This document shows, in pieces, positions 35,889-46,938 of a stretch of 64,000 nucleotides of DNA. The notes below the pieces were generated by a model. That model saw only the letters and a program-made list of their open reading frames with translations, searched no databases and was not told the origin of the DNA. The translations under genes and the position numbers were made by a program. The DNA comes from Zingiber officinale (Eukaryota > Streptophyta > Magnoliopsida > Zingiberales > Zingiberaceae), in contig NC_055990.1 of assembly GCF_018446385.1 (NCBI RefSeq), positions 130,646,996 through 130,710,995 on the forward strand, written 5' to 3'. Numbering within the stretch: position 1 is the first letter of the stretch; every line of letters starts with the position of its first letter.

Positions 35889-36106
35889 CATATAAGGACT
35901 GGGCTATCAGTTCGAATCCTCTGTCTCTAAATTTCTTTGTTCCCGTGTCTCCTTGTCGACCGGACGGATCAGATTACATCTTAAGAATATCATGATGTCT
36001 TGAGATGTAATCTAGTTCGTCCGATCGACAGGAGACATGGGGATAAAGAAATTTAGAGACAGAGGATCCGAACTCCTGGGCTATAGCCTAGGACTGTCCT
36101 TACATG
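35889..36106. repeat. Large inverted repeat (fold-back or head-to-head SINE pair)
   Basis: Two arms of about 100 bases face each other around a short loop near 35985-36005 (AAGAATATCATGATGTCTTGA). Matching parts include CATATAAGGAC against GTCCTTACATG, GTTCGAATCCTCTGTCTCTA against its complement, and ATCAGATTACATCTT against AGATGTAATCTAG. GTTCGAATCC is a perfect box B, so each arm may be a tRNA-derived SINE piece. The whole could fold into one long hairpin. Confidence 0.85.
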
Positions 36107-36282
36107 ACTCTATCTCTATAATATTTGATTATATTTTATTTTTATTAATTTAAATATAAAATTATTTAATAATCATATTATCAAAATTATACATTATAAT
36201 TTCAACCCAACAATTCTAAAAAATAAAATTTTTATTGATATAATTGAAAGTTAAAAAAAATAACAGAAAAAGTTGGTTTACC

Positions 36283-36660
36283 CTTTGGATGGGGTGAGAC
36301 AAGGTTCATTAATAGAAGGAGAAGGGAAGGGAAGGAAGGGGAAAGAAGGGAAAGTAATATATTTATCTTACCCTTGTTTGGAAGGGAGGGAAAATTCATT
36401 TGAGAGGAAACGGATGTAAATGAAGGTTAAATATAGAAATTTACAAAAATATCCTCTTATTTTTTTAATAAATCTGCATGTGAAAAAATAAATAAGGATA
36501 AAATTGGAATAATTTTTTCTTCCCCTTCCTTACACCCCAAATCGGGGTGTAAAAAATTTCGTTGATCCTGAGCATGTAAGGGGAAGCTTTACCCTTCTCT
36601 TCCCTTCCCCTTCATGACTCACACTCTTCCAAATAAATATAAAAATTCTTTTTACCTATA
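36283..36660. repeat. Possible MITE with purine-rich ends
   Basis: Left end TTTGGATGGGGTGAGAC matches the complement of the right end (GACTCACACTCTTCCAAA) with a few mismatches; both are followed inward by GGGAAGGG-type and CCTTCCC-type runs. No target duplication confirmed. Confidence 0.35.
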
Positions 36661-38120
36661 TTTATCCTTTCCTCCTTTTTACTCACCTCCTTCCAAAGAT
36701 TAGACGGTTAGAATTTAGGATTTAGAGTTAGGCGTTTCAGTAAAGTGATGCGCCTCAAGTAACCAACCTGTGGGGGTCACGTCCATGATAGATGTACATG
36801 GTATCAAATGACTATACACACATGTGGTCGTTACCTTGGGCTCCTAGTGTGTGCGACAACGGTGTATATTTTTCTGTTTATTTTTTTTAAACTTTTAATT
36901 ATGTTTATAAATTTTTACTTTTAAGATTTAAAAATTAGATTATAGTAGTACGAAAAGTATAAATAAATATCCGTAAATGACTGACGTGGCAGTAAGGATG
37001 CAGTCGCTAGCAGCCCCTATCGTGCAGGGCAGGGGTTAGAATAAATCCCCACCTATCAGCTGCCAAGCGTTTACATTCGCTGCAGCAGCACAGGGGCGCC
37101 CGGCCGCAAGCCCACCCAACGGCCTAGCGCTGCAGTAGCTCAGATTTTTTTTTTTTTAAATAAAAATTGTCGAACAAAACTTTTTAATCGGTGCTTTTTA
37201 ATATCAACTTCCTATTCTCTCCGACGATGGATATTAAAGAGAAATATTCTCAACAAATATTCCGCCGGTCTCTCTCGCCGTCTCCCGTCCGATCCAACAA
37301 ACTGGTAAGAATCACAAAGTTGTCCGCTCTTTCTTGTCTCCATTCCTGACCTGGAAATCATGCTGCGTGTGCTTTCCCTTCATCGCCTTTCGGTTCCTAC
37401 CGCGTCGTTTTCTGCCGATTCCAACCGCCTTTTTTTTTATCATCTCCTTAGAAAAGTGTCAATAATGGAGGGCCTTTTTTTTTTATCACAGAATTCGCTT
37501 TGCGTTTATTTTGTCTTTCTCTCGCTCTATTAAACCCAGTTCCTTTCTTAGCTCCTTCTGCTCCCCCGTCGTTTGTGGAAGAATTCCGGCAAAAAAAAAA
37601 AAAAAGGTTTTTTCCCCCTTCGTGGTATTTATCGCTGCCATTCGGTCTTTGACTTTTTCTGATCGCTTTTCATTTTATTTGATTAAAAGACCGTGTTTGG
37701 TTCTTGATGTTTTTGTTTGGATGATTAAGATCTGTTATTTGTATTGTTTTTTCTTTAATTTCGTTTCACCTTGAGTACAAGGTTATGTTTCTATCCAGTT
37801 CAAACTTCTTCGATTTAGTTGTAGTTCTTTTCCTACTGCTACGAAATAGTTAGGTAATTGTTTTTCAAATTCCTATATTTAGTTTTCGCGTTTGTTGATA
37901 GTAAGATTGTGTTTTTTCTGTGTATTATCCAATTTTTGGAGAAATCTTAGGATTGATAATCAACGTTGAGGTTTTGCTTAACAGTATGGAAACTGATGTC
38001 ACCATGTTTTTTTTCAGTGTGGATATTGTTGAATAGCTATCGTTTCTAGCCCTATAGCCTGCATTCTATATAGCACTCCGTCTGTGTAGATGCTCTCAAA
38101 TTGATGTAAGACTGGTAGAG
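36661..38120 (+). promoter_or_regulatory. Promoter and leader region of the myosin-binding gene
   Basis: GC-rich DNA at 37000-37130 and pyrimidine-rich DNA from 37200 suggest the transcription start zone. A candidate leader exon ends at ACTG|GTAAGA (about 37301) and the acceptor TTTTTTTCAG lies near 38018, giving a leader intron. Placement is by sequence signals only. Confidence 0.35.
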
Positions 38121-40476
38121 ATGGCATCAAAGGCTCCTGTCAGTGGTGTCCGGGGATTCTCAAAGGCTCTATCTTCAGCTGTTCTCGAATGGATATTGAT
38201 GTTCCTATTATTCATTAACGCGCTGTTCTCCTACCTAGTGACAAAATTCTCTCGTCTTTGCATGTTACAAACCCCTTGTCTGTTGTGTTCAAGACTAGAT
38301 CACATTTTTGGAAATGAGAAACCAGGTTTCTATCTTGATTTAATTTGCAAAGATCACAGAACAGAGCTCTCACCATTGTCTTTCTGTAGTGTTCATGGGA
38401 ATTTTGCTGATATATGCAAGAGCTGTCTACTTTCAACTTCCACTGAGAGGAAATCTACCCTTGATACCTATAAACAATTTACTGGTAAGCTCAAAGGGGA
38501 TTCTCATGACCATGATGATGCTCGGGGTGCTGAGGAGGGCAGCTTCAGTGTGTTTCATGGGGATGAGTTGGCAAACATCCCATATCTTAAGAGGGATCAA
38601 GAACTTCATGCCATTGGCTGGGAGGAAGACAAACCCATTAAAGCATGCGTGCCCAAAGTTGACATTCCTTCATCGTCATCACCTAGGAAAGGTTTTGTTA
38701 AAATTGAAGATGGACAGAGAAAAATAAAGGATAAAATTTTGGATTCACCAACAAGTTTCCAGGAGAAGAATCAAGGAGTTGATCACTTTTCTCATGTTGG
38801 TTACACTGAAGTCAAAATTTCCTCCGATTCTGAGCTTGAGAGTCTAGTGACACATAATGAAGGAAATTCTCTGGCATATGGAGATGACAATACCCATGAT
38901 GATTCAGTGTCAGGTATCATTGATTTAGAGAATGTCTGTATTAGCAAAAAAAGTTCATCGGCTACTGTTTTGGATGGCATAAACGAACAGAAGTTGATCC
39001 ACCCTGCTGCAGTCAATATTTCAGAAGATAGAGTCTTGGAAAAGTTGATTCACTTTGCACCGCTTCCTAATGAACCTTTTGCATCAACTCCTGAAAAACA
39101 AATAAATGTAGCTGAGTTTAGTAATGAGCCATCTTCATCTTCTAATACTGCCGGATGTAGTTCGGTTGACAACAATTCAAGCCAAATTGAAGTTAAACCA
39201 ATCTCCATGCAATACGAAATGGGATCACATGATTCTCCAGAAGGCCTTGTAGAAAACTCCAATGTGAGAAGTAAGTTACCATCCTTCTATCTGATACATA
39301 CTTTAATTACATTTGGTAATTAACTTTTTTATTTGTTGTTATTTTGATCTAGTAGATATTGAGTTACTTGATGCTTCTTTCATTATCCTTGATGATAAGA
39401 AGGATGCTTGTGCAAGTCACGTCAATTTGAGGATGATTAATGATGCAAATGAGCATGGTCAAACTAACATGGATTTGAACGATTCCAATGAGCATACTGT
39501 TGGTAATACTGGAAGCTCTTCATCTCCTGGATCTTCTCAAGTAATTATGAGGAAGGATCCATCTAAAGTTCAGGAAGATCTGACAAGTCAATCTAGTGAA
39601 TCTATGAATAGGCATATGGATCTAAATAATGCTAATGATCTTGCTCTTGTTACTAATGGAAGCGTGCCTCCTAAACTTCAGGAAGACCTGATCAGTGGAC
39701 CTGGCCAATCTATGAGTATTCTTATGGATTTGGACGATGCTTATAAACTTGCTATTAGCACTAGTGGAAGCATGCCATCTCGATTTACTGAAGTAATGAT
39801 GAAGAAGGATTCATTTACAGTTCAAGAAGATCTGGTTAGTGAATCTGGCCAAGCTATGAGTACTAATTTGGATATGAATGATGCTTACAAGCTTGCTACA
39901 AAGAGAAGTTTGTTGTCTCCAAGATTCACTGAAGTAATTATGGGGAAGGATTCTTCAAGAGTGCAGGAAGATCTCAAACTTCTGATTTCTCAAATATCTG
40001 CAGCACAGGGACTTGAGTCTCCATGGAATGAAATGGCTCCTAGTCCCAGATCATTTACTCAAGATGATGAATCTGTATTGCAGAACATAACTAAGACACT
40101 CTCTCTTGAGAGGAATAGATCAGGATTAGAATCACTAGAATCTGGTATTGTGGGTGAGGTGGAAGGGGAAAGTGCTGTTGAGAGGCTGAAGAGACAAGTA
40201 GAACTGGACAGGAAGTCCATAAGCCTTCTCTTCAAGGAATTAGAAGAAGAAAGAAATGCTTCGGCAATTGCTGCAAATCAATCCATGGCCATGATAACTA
40301 GGTTGCAAGAGGAGAAGGCTTCTATGCAAATGGAGGCTATGCACTACCAAAGAATGATGGAAGAGCAAGCTGAGTATGACCATGAAGCACTCCAGAAATG
40401 TAATGAATTACTTGCTCAAAGAGACAAGGAAATACAAGCTTTGCGATATGAAGTGGAAAGCTATAGGAGAGACTAG
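38121..40476 (+). CDS. MYOB: Myosin-binding protein (GTD-binding/DUF593), with in-frame stops downstream
   Basis: MYOB proteins anchor class XI myosins to endomembrane vesicles. Two exons: 38121-39270 and 39353-40476, joined by an 82-base GT-AG intron that keeps phase, giving 757 residues to the first stop (TAG 40474). A membrane segment at about residues 20-41 is followed by the conserved PCLLC (52-56) Cys pair and a second Cys-rich part (CSVHGNFADICKSC). Residues about 430-620 hold four imperfect repeats around the family motif DAYKLA...VQEDL. The GTD-binding coiled coil (ERLKRQVELDRKSISLLFKE onward) spans about 657-755, right up to the stop. The same frame continues open after TAG with MYOB-like sequence to 41184, broken once more by TGA at 40825. 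Either a shortened protein keeping its myosin-binding domain, or an early pseudogene. Confidence 0.85.
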
Positions 40477-41184
40477 GTTGATGAAGTTTCTACTGATAAA
40501 ACAGTTGATATGTGTGGTAACTTTCTTGATAAGGAGATTGCTTTTTGTGACAAAACAGGGGAAGCTAAATTATCCAGATTTACTGAATTAGGGAATTATA
40601 AGAACCCCTTATCTTTTTCTGAAGAAGAGGTGACATATATATCAAATTGCTTTAAAAAGTTAGAGGAAAAATGCATCTTTTTTTCAAATAATGGCATCTA
40701 TGATGATGGTTCTGGTTTTAATCTGAATAACAATGATGATGATGCAAATGAACTTCCTGTTACATATGTGGATGTTGATGGTGAAAGAAATGCAATGTCA
40801 GAAAGTGGTGTTGGCACAATTGGTTGATGGAAAGATATAAAAGATCATCCCTTGGAAAATATTTATATTGGAGAAAACATTATGTTGGAAAAGAAGGTAT
40901 CTAGAAGGCATTTAAGTTTTGCGGAACAAAATAATGGTGACAGATCTGACATTGACAAGCAACACTTGTTAAAGGTAGGTTATATGCATGAACTAGCTTC
41001 TCTCAAGAATGAATTGTCACATGTAAGCCAGAGGTTGGAAACACTTAAGGCAGATCACAATTTCCTAGAACACACTATCAATTTACTGAAAATTGGAGAT
41101 CAAGGTGTTCAGTTTATTCAAGAGATAGCTCATGATCTACAGGAACTGAGGAGCATTGGAGCCACTCAAAGAAATCGCTTGTAG
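40477..41184 (+). pseudogene. C-terminal part of the myosin-binding gene beyond the stops
   Basis: In the same frame as 39353-40476. It first codes 116 residues (VDEVSTDKTVDMC...) to TGA at 40825-40827, then 119 codons to TAG at 41182-41184. The last part has a coiled coil (ELASLKNELSHVSQRLETLK) and an end like that of other MYOB proteins (FIQEIAHDLQELRSIGATQR). Both stops could arise from one C-to-T change each (CAG to TAG, CGA to TGA). Long open frames with sensible protein on both sides of each stop argue the losses are recent, or that this part is reached by splicing I cannot see. Confidence 0.7.
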
Positions 41185-44100
41185 TTTGTCTGATTATAAA
41201 TTAAATCTAAATGGTAAGTTTTTCTACTAATTGTCTGAGAATTTAGACTGCCATAGTAATAGACACATCAGGGGTTATCTTCTTGAGAATTATTCAAGTG
41301 CATACAATAAGTATACTATAAATGCTATCATTTTATCTTTGTCTGTTCTTCCTTAGGGCATATTACAAGTCTAACATACTTTTTACATGCTCAAATTTGA
41401 GTAGGGTTACCTTTTTCAGACAATTAGTAATTTAATGGGGATCATTTTCTGTCATGTTAGAAAAACAGTAGGCATGGTAGCATGCATTGCCTTACAGTAT
41501 GCTCAGGCATCTCATCTTTATTCAACTTTTTAAGATTGTTTAGGTAAGAATATTAGCTTAATCTTCTAGTTGCAGCATTGGAAGTGCAGTATAACATTTT
41601 AACTTAGTGTTGCATGGAGCTCACTAGAGAGAGAATATTTGGGAGAAACATGGTATGATAATGATGTTATAAGCACTAAGAAAAGGTTTATTAACTTTTT
41701 CTAAGATGAGAATCTTTCTAAAATTGTCTATCTCCAATCTATTAAATATTCAATATCCACTTCTTCATCGTTTAACATACCAAATATTTTATATACTCAT
41801 TCTGGTATGCAAGATGCTAGGAGTTTGAACACCAAAACTTCACCAAGAAACTGAAATTAGAAATAATCCAGGAAATTACACTTTTTTTAAACTACAGCCC
41901 AAATGTATGATCAATGGACATGTGAACAGCAGATTAACTAATGCAAAAACATTTGGAAATTAATCTGAAGTGTGCTAACTGCTTGACCTAATCCCCATTT
42001 TATTTTAATTTAAGAAAAAACGAAAATGTTGGAGAGTGAACCAGTGAATTTGAATGGTTTAATCCTATTTTTTATGGTCTTTTACATTAAGCGCGAATTA
42101 GATCAACACAATGCGGAGGCATGGTTAGTCTTTGCTATTATTTCCACAAGAGAACACTCTTTTGTTTCACAAACAGATTACAACCTTCATAGGATTATTT
42201 GCCCATTTATACTGGATATGATTTGCTTCTGAGCATGAAAATTAATCCCAAATAGTTGGGATGAGTTGGGACTAACACATTTTGATGATGGCGTCAATGA
42301 TGATCGAAATTGGGAGGAACTTCTTATAAATCTAGTCCCCATCATGACTTTTCCTCTATGTCGACTGATTTCAAAGTTTCAATTTACTAGTTTGGTCTCT
42401 GGCTGGAGTAGTATGATTTTAGTAATGTTGTACTAACACTTGGCATGCTTCAGCATACTTCGTCTATTGAGATTAACTCATGAATTTTTATTGGAAAATC
42501 TTCTTTTGCATAGCATGTCTAGAAAGTCAATTAGAAATCAATTCAATTAAGATTTTAAACCAATAACTTACAAACATATAATAATAATCTTGTCTAATGA
42601 TTACTTACTAGTTCCTAAATTGATGTTATGCCTTGGATGACAATACTGGCTTTTTAGAATCCAAGTGAAATAATTTCTAAAACCCATATTAAATAATGTT
42701 CCTAGGCATTTGGTATTGGAACTAGTTTCTTTCCATATCTCAGTTAACGATTGACAATGATTTGGACAACATGAGAGGAATTTGGAAAGGCATAAGTGCA
42801 GTATGTAGATATATATCTTTCATTATGACATAACTCCTCTTCATTGCTACTGGTGTTCCAGTTGTATTTTCCACCTTTCCCTATCTTTTTATAATGTTTG
42901 AAAAATCATAGGAAGAGAATGTCCCTTTCTCAGCCTGTTTTGGACGGCAACAACTGAGACAGATGTTGGCTTTAGTCAGTATCATTGAAACTATGTCGGT
43001 ATTGGTGCCACTATTATATTCACCTGTGTTACTGTCAACCTCATGGTGATCTGTTCACTTGTCAATCAAGAACATGATTTAGTGATATATTGGTTGCAAT
43101 TAAGAGGAGAATATGGTACACTATTTATGAAAATACTAGTTTGATAAAATGCCACAGTTTAACATAAGATTAAAAGGGTGGTTTCTGTTGGAAAAACATG
43201 ATTCTCTATCATGGTTGATGCTCTTGGCTGATCGTAAATATTTTTCAAGCTGAACACTAATTCATATCAGTTAGTGCCAACAACCAACCTAATTGTGATG
43301 CAAAGCTGTAGGGATTCAACTACTCTTCCTACTTGCATACAAAATCAGCATGATCTGGGGCCAAAGATCCCCAAAAAAATTAGCATTTGTATTAATAGGG
43401 TTCCGTAGCACCTCTCTTGTGGATTTGATAGTTTTTCTAATGTAGATGATGACACCCATGCCAATTCCATATATGTACCATGGAACACCAACTATTTGGG
43501 GTGGGCTACATTGATATTATCCATTGATTTCTTATATATCCTATTCAGTGTCTCCACATATCCAATCGTAATTATAACTATTGGAATGCCCGATGAACAA
43601 GAGTTTTTGCATGAGGTTATTTTCAATATGCATTCCTAGTTTTTGAGTTTGCACCCAGTTAGTCACAATGTTATCACTTTAAGTGCTTAATGGTCCATAT
43701 TGAGGGTAGGCTAAATTTTAAGGTTTCACTAGTGATTTTTCACTATTATTTTGTCCACCTTTTTGTTAATGATGTTAGCAAAACGTCCTTCGTTTGTTCC
43801 TATTTATGAACACACTGCAAATTCTTCTTCCTGTAAAGCTAGCAGCAAGGAAAGACTGCTATAGAACTACTTGTGACTCTTGTTCCTTTTCTCTTTTTCT
43901 TATTTTTCTAAAACCTTCCAAATCCCAAACCAGAATCGTAATAATTTTCGATTTGGTTGGTCCAAGTAATTTGACCTGGTTCCTTTAGATTTGTATAATC
44001 TCTAACTGATCCTCTCTTCTGAAAACTGCAACTGCATTATTCTCAGCTCTCCTCCCTTCTCCAACTCCTCTACCTCCTCTATCTCTAGTTTTAATTTTAA

Positions 44101-46938
44101 CCTAATTCATGGTGTATCCTCCTCTCCCACGCCCTTCTGCACTCGTCTCTCTTCCAGTCCATCACCACCTCCTATCTATCGTAGAAATACTTACAATAGG
44201 GGCTTTAACATCTTTATATTTAAATTAGCAGTTAGAAAAGCAAGAATGTAGTAAATATATTAAAATGAGATTTGATGGGTTCTGATTTTTTTTCCTTCAA
44301 CATTTCTTGTATACATAGTTTTTAGTGTTTATTTTGATAAACTCTTCTTCGGCTGAAACATGAACTCAATGTTTATTTTTAACTTCTATGATGTTATTAT
44401 AAGCTATTTTTTATACAATACTACTTTCTTCTGGTTATCTAATTGAGTTTTTTTTTAATCTCAATCGACCTAGAACAATCACTAATTCCTGATTACTAGT
44501 TTTTGAGAACACTTAGTCATCATTAATAGTCATTCCATTCCATACTAGCTTTCGACTTTGATTTGTTGTCTCATCTCTTATCTCTTCTTCAATAGCAAGT
44601 TGCTCTTCCTTCGACAATGACTGGTTGTGACAAGATGCTCACTCGTTTGACGATTTGATGAATACAAAATTGGAAAAAAGCATAGATAAACAAAAGTGAT
44701 GGATCATAGGACAATATAATGACCCTACTCATAGTTGTCTAGCTGCCACTGAGTGCACATCTTAATTAAGAACTAAGGAGGTCCGGATAATTAATTTATC
44801 TGTAACTGGTCTATTATCTACCCTCTTAACGTAAAATATACTATTGGTTAATCAACATGGACCTTGTTTCAGCTCTATATTTCTTCATCCTGCTCTTTTA
44901 GTGGCAATTTGAATCTGATTCTAGCATCTGTACAATACTGATTTTCGAATATTTGGTCGCCCAGATAGATTCTACCAACTTACTACTACTGCTTGATTGC
45001 ATTTCATGCCGGAGTTGGCTCTTTCCTCAAACATCAACATACTTCCATATTGCAGCTTACACACTTCTCTGACAGTTCGTCTTATGTTTCTATCTTGTAG
45101 ATTTTAGATGACAAAGATACAGCAACTGTTGAAGATGGTGGAACAACTTTCAGAGATGTAGGCTGTTGCTTCTTCAAAGGCTTGTATTTCTGCCTTTTGT
45201 GTGGATGTGTTTCTTTTATTTTTGTTTGCGATAAGTTTTTTATGTTGGCTTGATTTGCCTGACTCTGAGGGTTTACTTTTAGACACTTTTTTTCTGCCTT
45301 TCTTTCAGAGTGATTTGCAAGAGATTGTTGTGGGACATAAATAAGTTTACATTGTAAATTTTCTTTTGCATAACACATAAATCTTATTATCTCCTTTCCT
45401 CATTCAATCACTATCAGAGTAGTAATTGCCCTCACGGACTGACACACTTGGTACTTGTATGTCATTCTGTTGTAGTAGATTATGGAGTTAATTCCTAGCG
45501 TGTGTGAAATGCACCGTGAGTCACCTAACCCCATTCAAAGGACTTGGGCGAAGCTCCTCATAATTTATCTCCCTTTCAGATTGCATGGGATAGTCTTGAA
45601 GTGATCCTAAGGTGAACATTATCATCTTTTACTTAACTATAGGCGTAATAATTCTTGTGGTGTGGTATTAATCATGTCATAAATGAGTAAGTTAATAAAA
45701 AATGTACATGAGAACAAAAAAAAATAATATAATTTTTAAAAATATATAAGTATTAAGTTAAACACTTTATAAATTAATTGATATATTATGAAAAAAAAAT
45801 AAGGAACTATAGTAGTCTTCTTAAGTCGGTCCCATAGATATGGATGGTGGTAAATATAAAAATCCAAATTGGCAGAGATCTAACAAAAGATGATGAAATC
45901 TCCTATCAAAATTTGATCCTAGACCTCTATGATCATTTTTGCCATGTACCCACCATGAAAGCTAGTGATTGTTGTTGTGTAAAATGAATTATTTCATATT
46001 AACTCTTTTAGATTGTGTATCATTCTTTTTTAGATTTTCTCTTTAAAATTGATATGGTGTAGAGGAAGGTTTTTAACAAGATTTAGGTTTTTAACATATT
46101 AGACATTATGCTATTGTTTTAAATATAAAAGATTTTATTATCTAATATATTATTAGGTATTTTAAGACTAGAAAAAAAATAATTTTATTCAAACATTATA
46201 TAAGTTTATTAAAATATCATCTAGCATATGATATTTTTAATTTAATATTCATCAGGTTACATTGTTGATGACATTATGTATATATTTTTCAATAAAATGA
46301 TTAACTATATAAATATTAGTAATTTTTAAAAGAGTTTTGCTCTATGCAATAACACAATCACGCCCACCACCATTACTAGATGTGATCATGAACAAGGAAA
46401 TGAACCAATAAGATAGCAGACTTGAAGATTTTCCATGGATCTTTGTCCTTCTAATGGTTTGAGCAAACCCTAAAGTTACAAAGCACTATCATGGTACACA
46501 TCCACTAGAGAAAAAAAGAAGACGTTTGATCAGCCACCATTTGACTCGCACCGCTGTGTCGCACTCAACCGAAGCATCGTCATCACCTTCATCAATAATA
46601 AGCATTTTACCTCAAACTTTCTATGAAACATCATGTTCAACCAAACACATCCACTACACAAAAGCAGTCCACCACAAAAGGGCACGGTCAGTGCGCTATA
46701 TCACCCAGAAAGTAAGATCAGGGAAGACCTTTTCTGAGTGACCTAGTGCATTGTAAGTTTTGTGGATTTGAGTTGACTACTTCATCACCATATGCTCGCA
46801 ATCATATGGATCTTGAGGGGGGGAAAAGGAAGAGAATTACATTATTTGCCGTCTACTGAGGAATCTTCGGCATCATGATTGTTAGGATGATGTAAGAATG
46901 AAGTCCCACGGATGTGCAGTCACAGTCTATTGCTTTTG
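41185..46938. other. Intergenic region without recognised gene
   Basis: 5.7 kb, AT-rich. I found no coding exon set, tRNA or LTR. The CCAACTATTTGGGGTGGGCTA motif near 43490 and CCCAAATAGTTGGGA near 42247 are of a kind common in plant dispersed repeats. A short possible exon-like stretch follows TTGTAG at 45099, unassigned. The 3' UTRs of both flanking genes must lie at the edges. Confidence 0.5.

Noticed and set aside
40477-40530. Splicing that removes the first stop of the myosin-binding gene
   Set aside because: I see no good donor-acceptor pair around 40474 that keeps the frame; left to transcript data.
43460-43560. CCAACTATTTGGGGTGGGCTA motif as a SINE or transposon end
   Set aside because: Familiar from plant repeats, but I found no boundaries or target duplication, so it is only mentioned.
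45082-45378. Possible small gene on the minus strand, or exon on the plus strand after TTGTAG at 45099
   Set aside because: No recognisable domain, no convincing set of splice sites, and no link in phase to the neighbouring genes.
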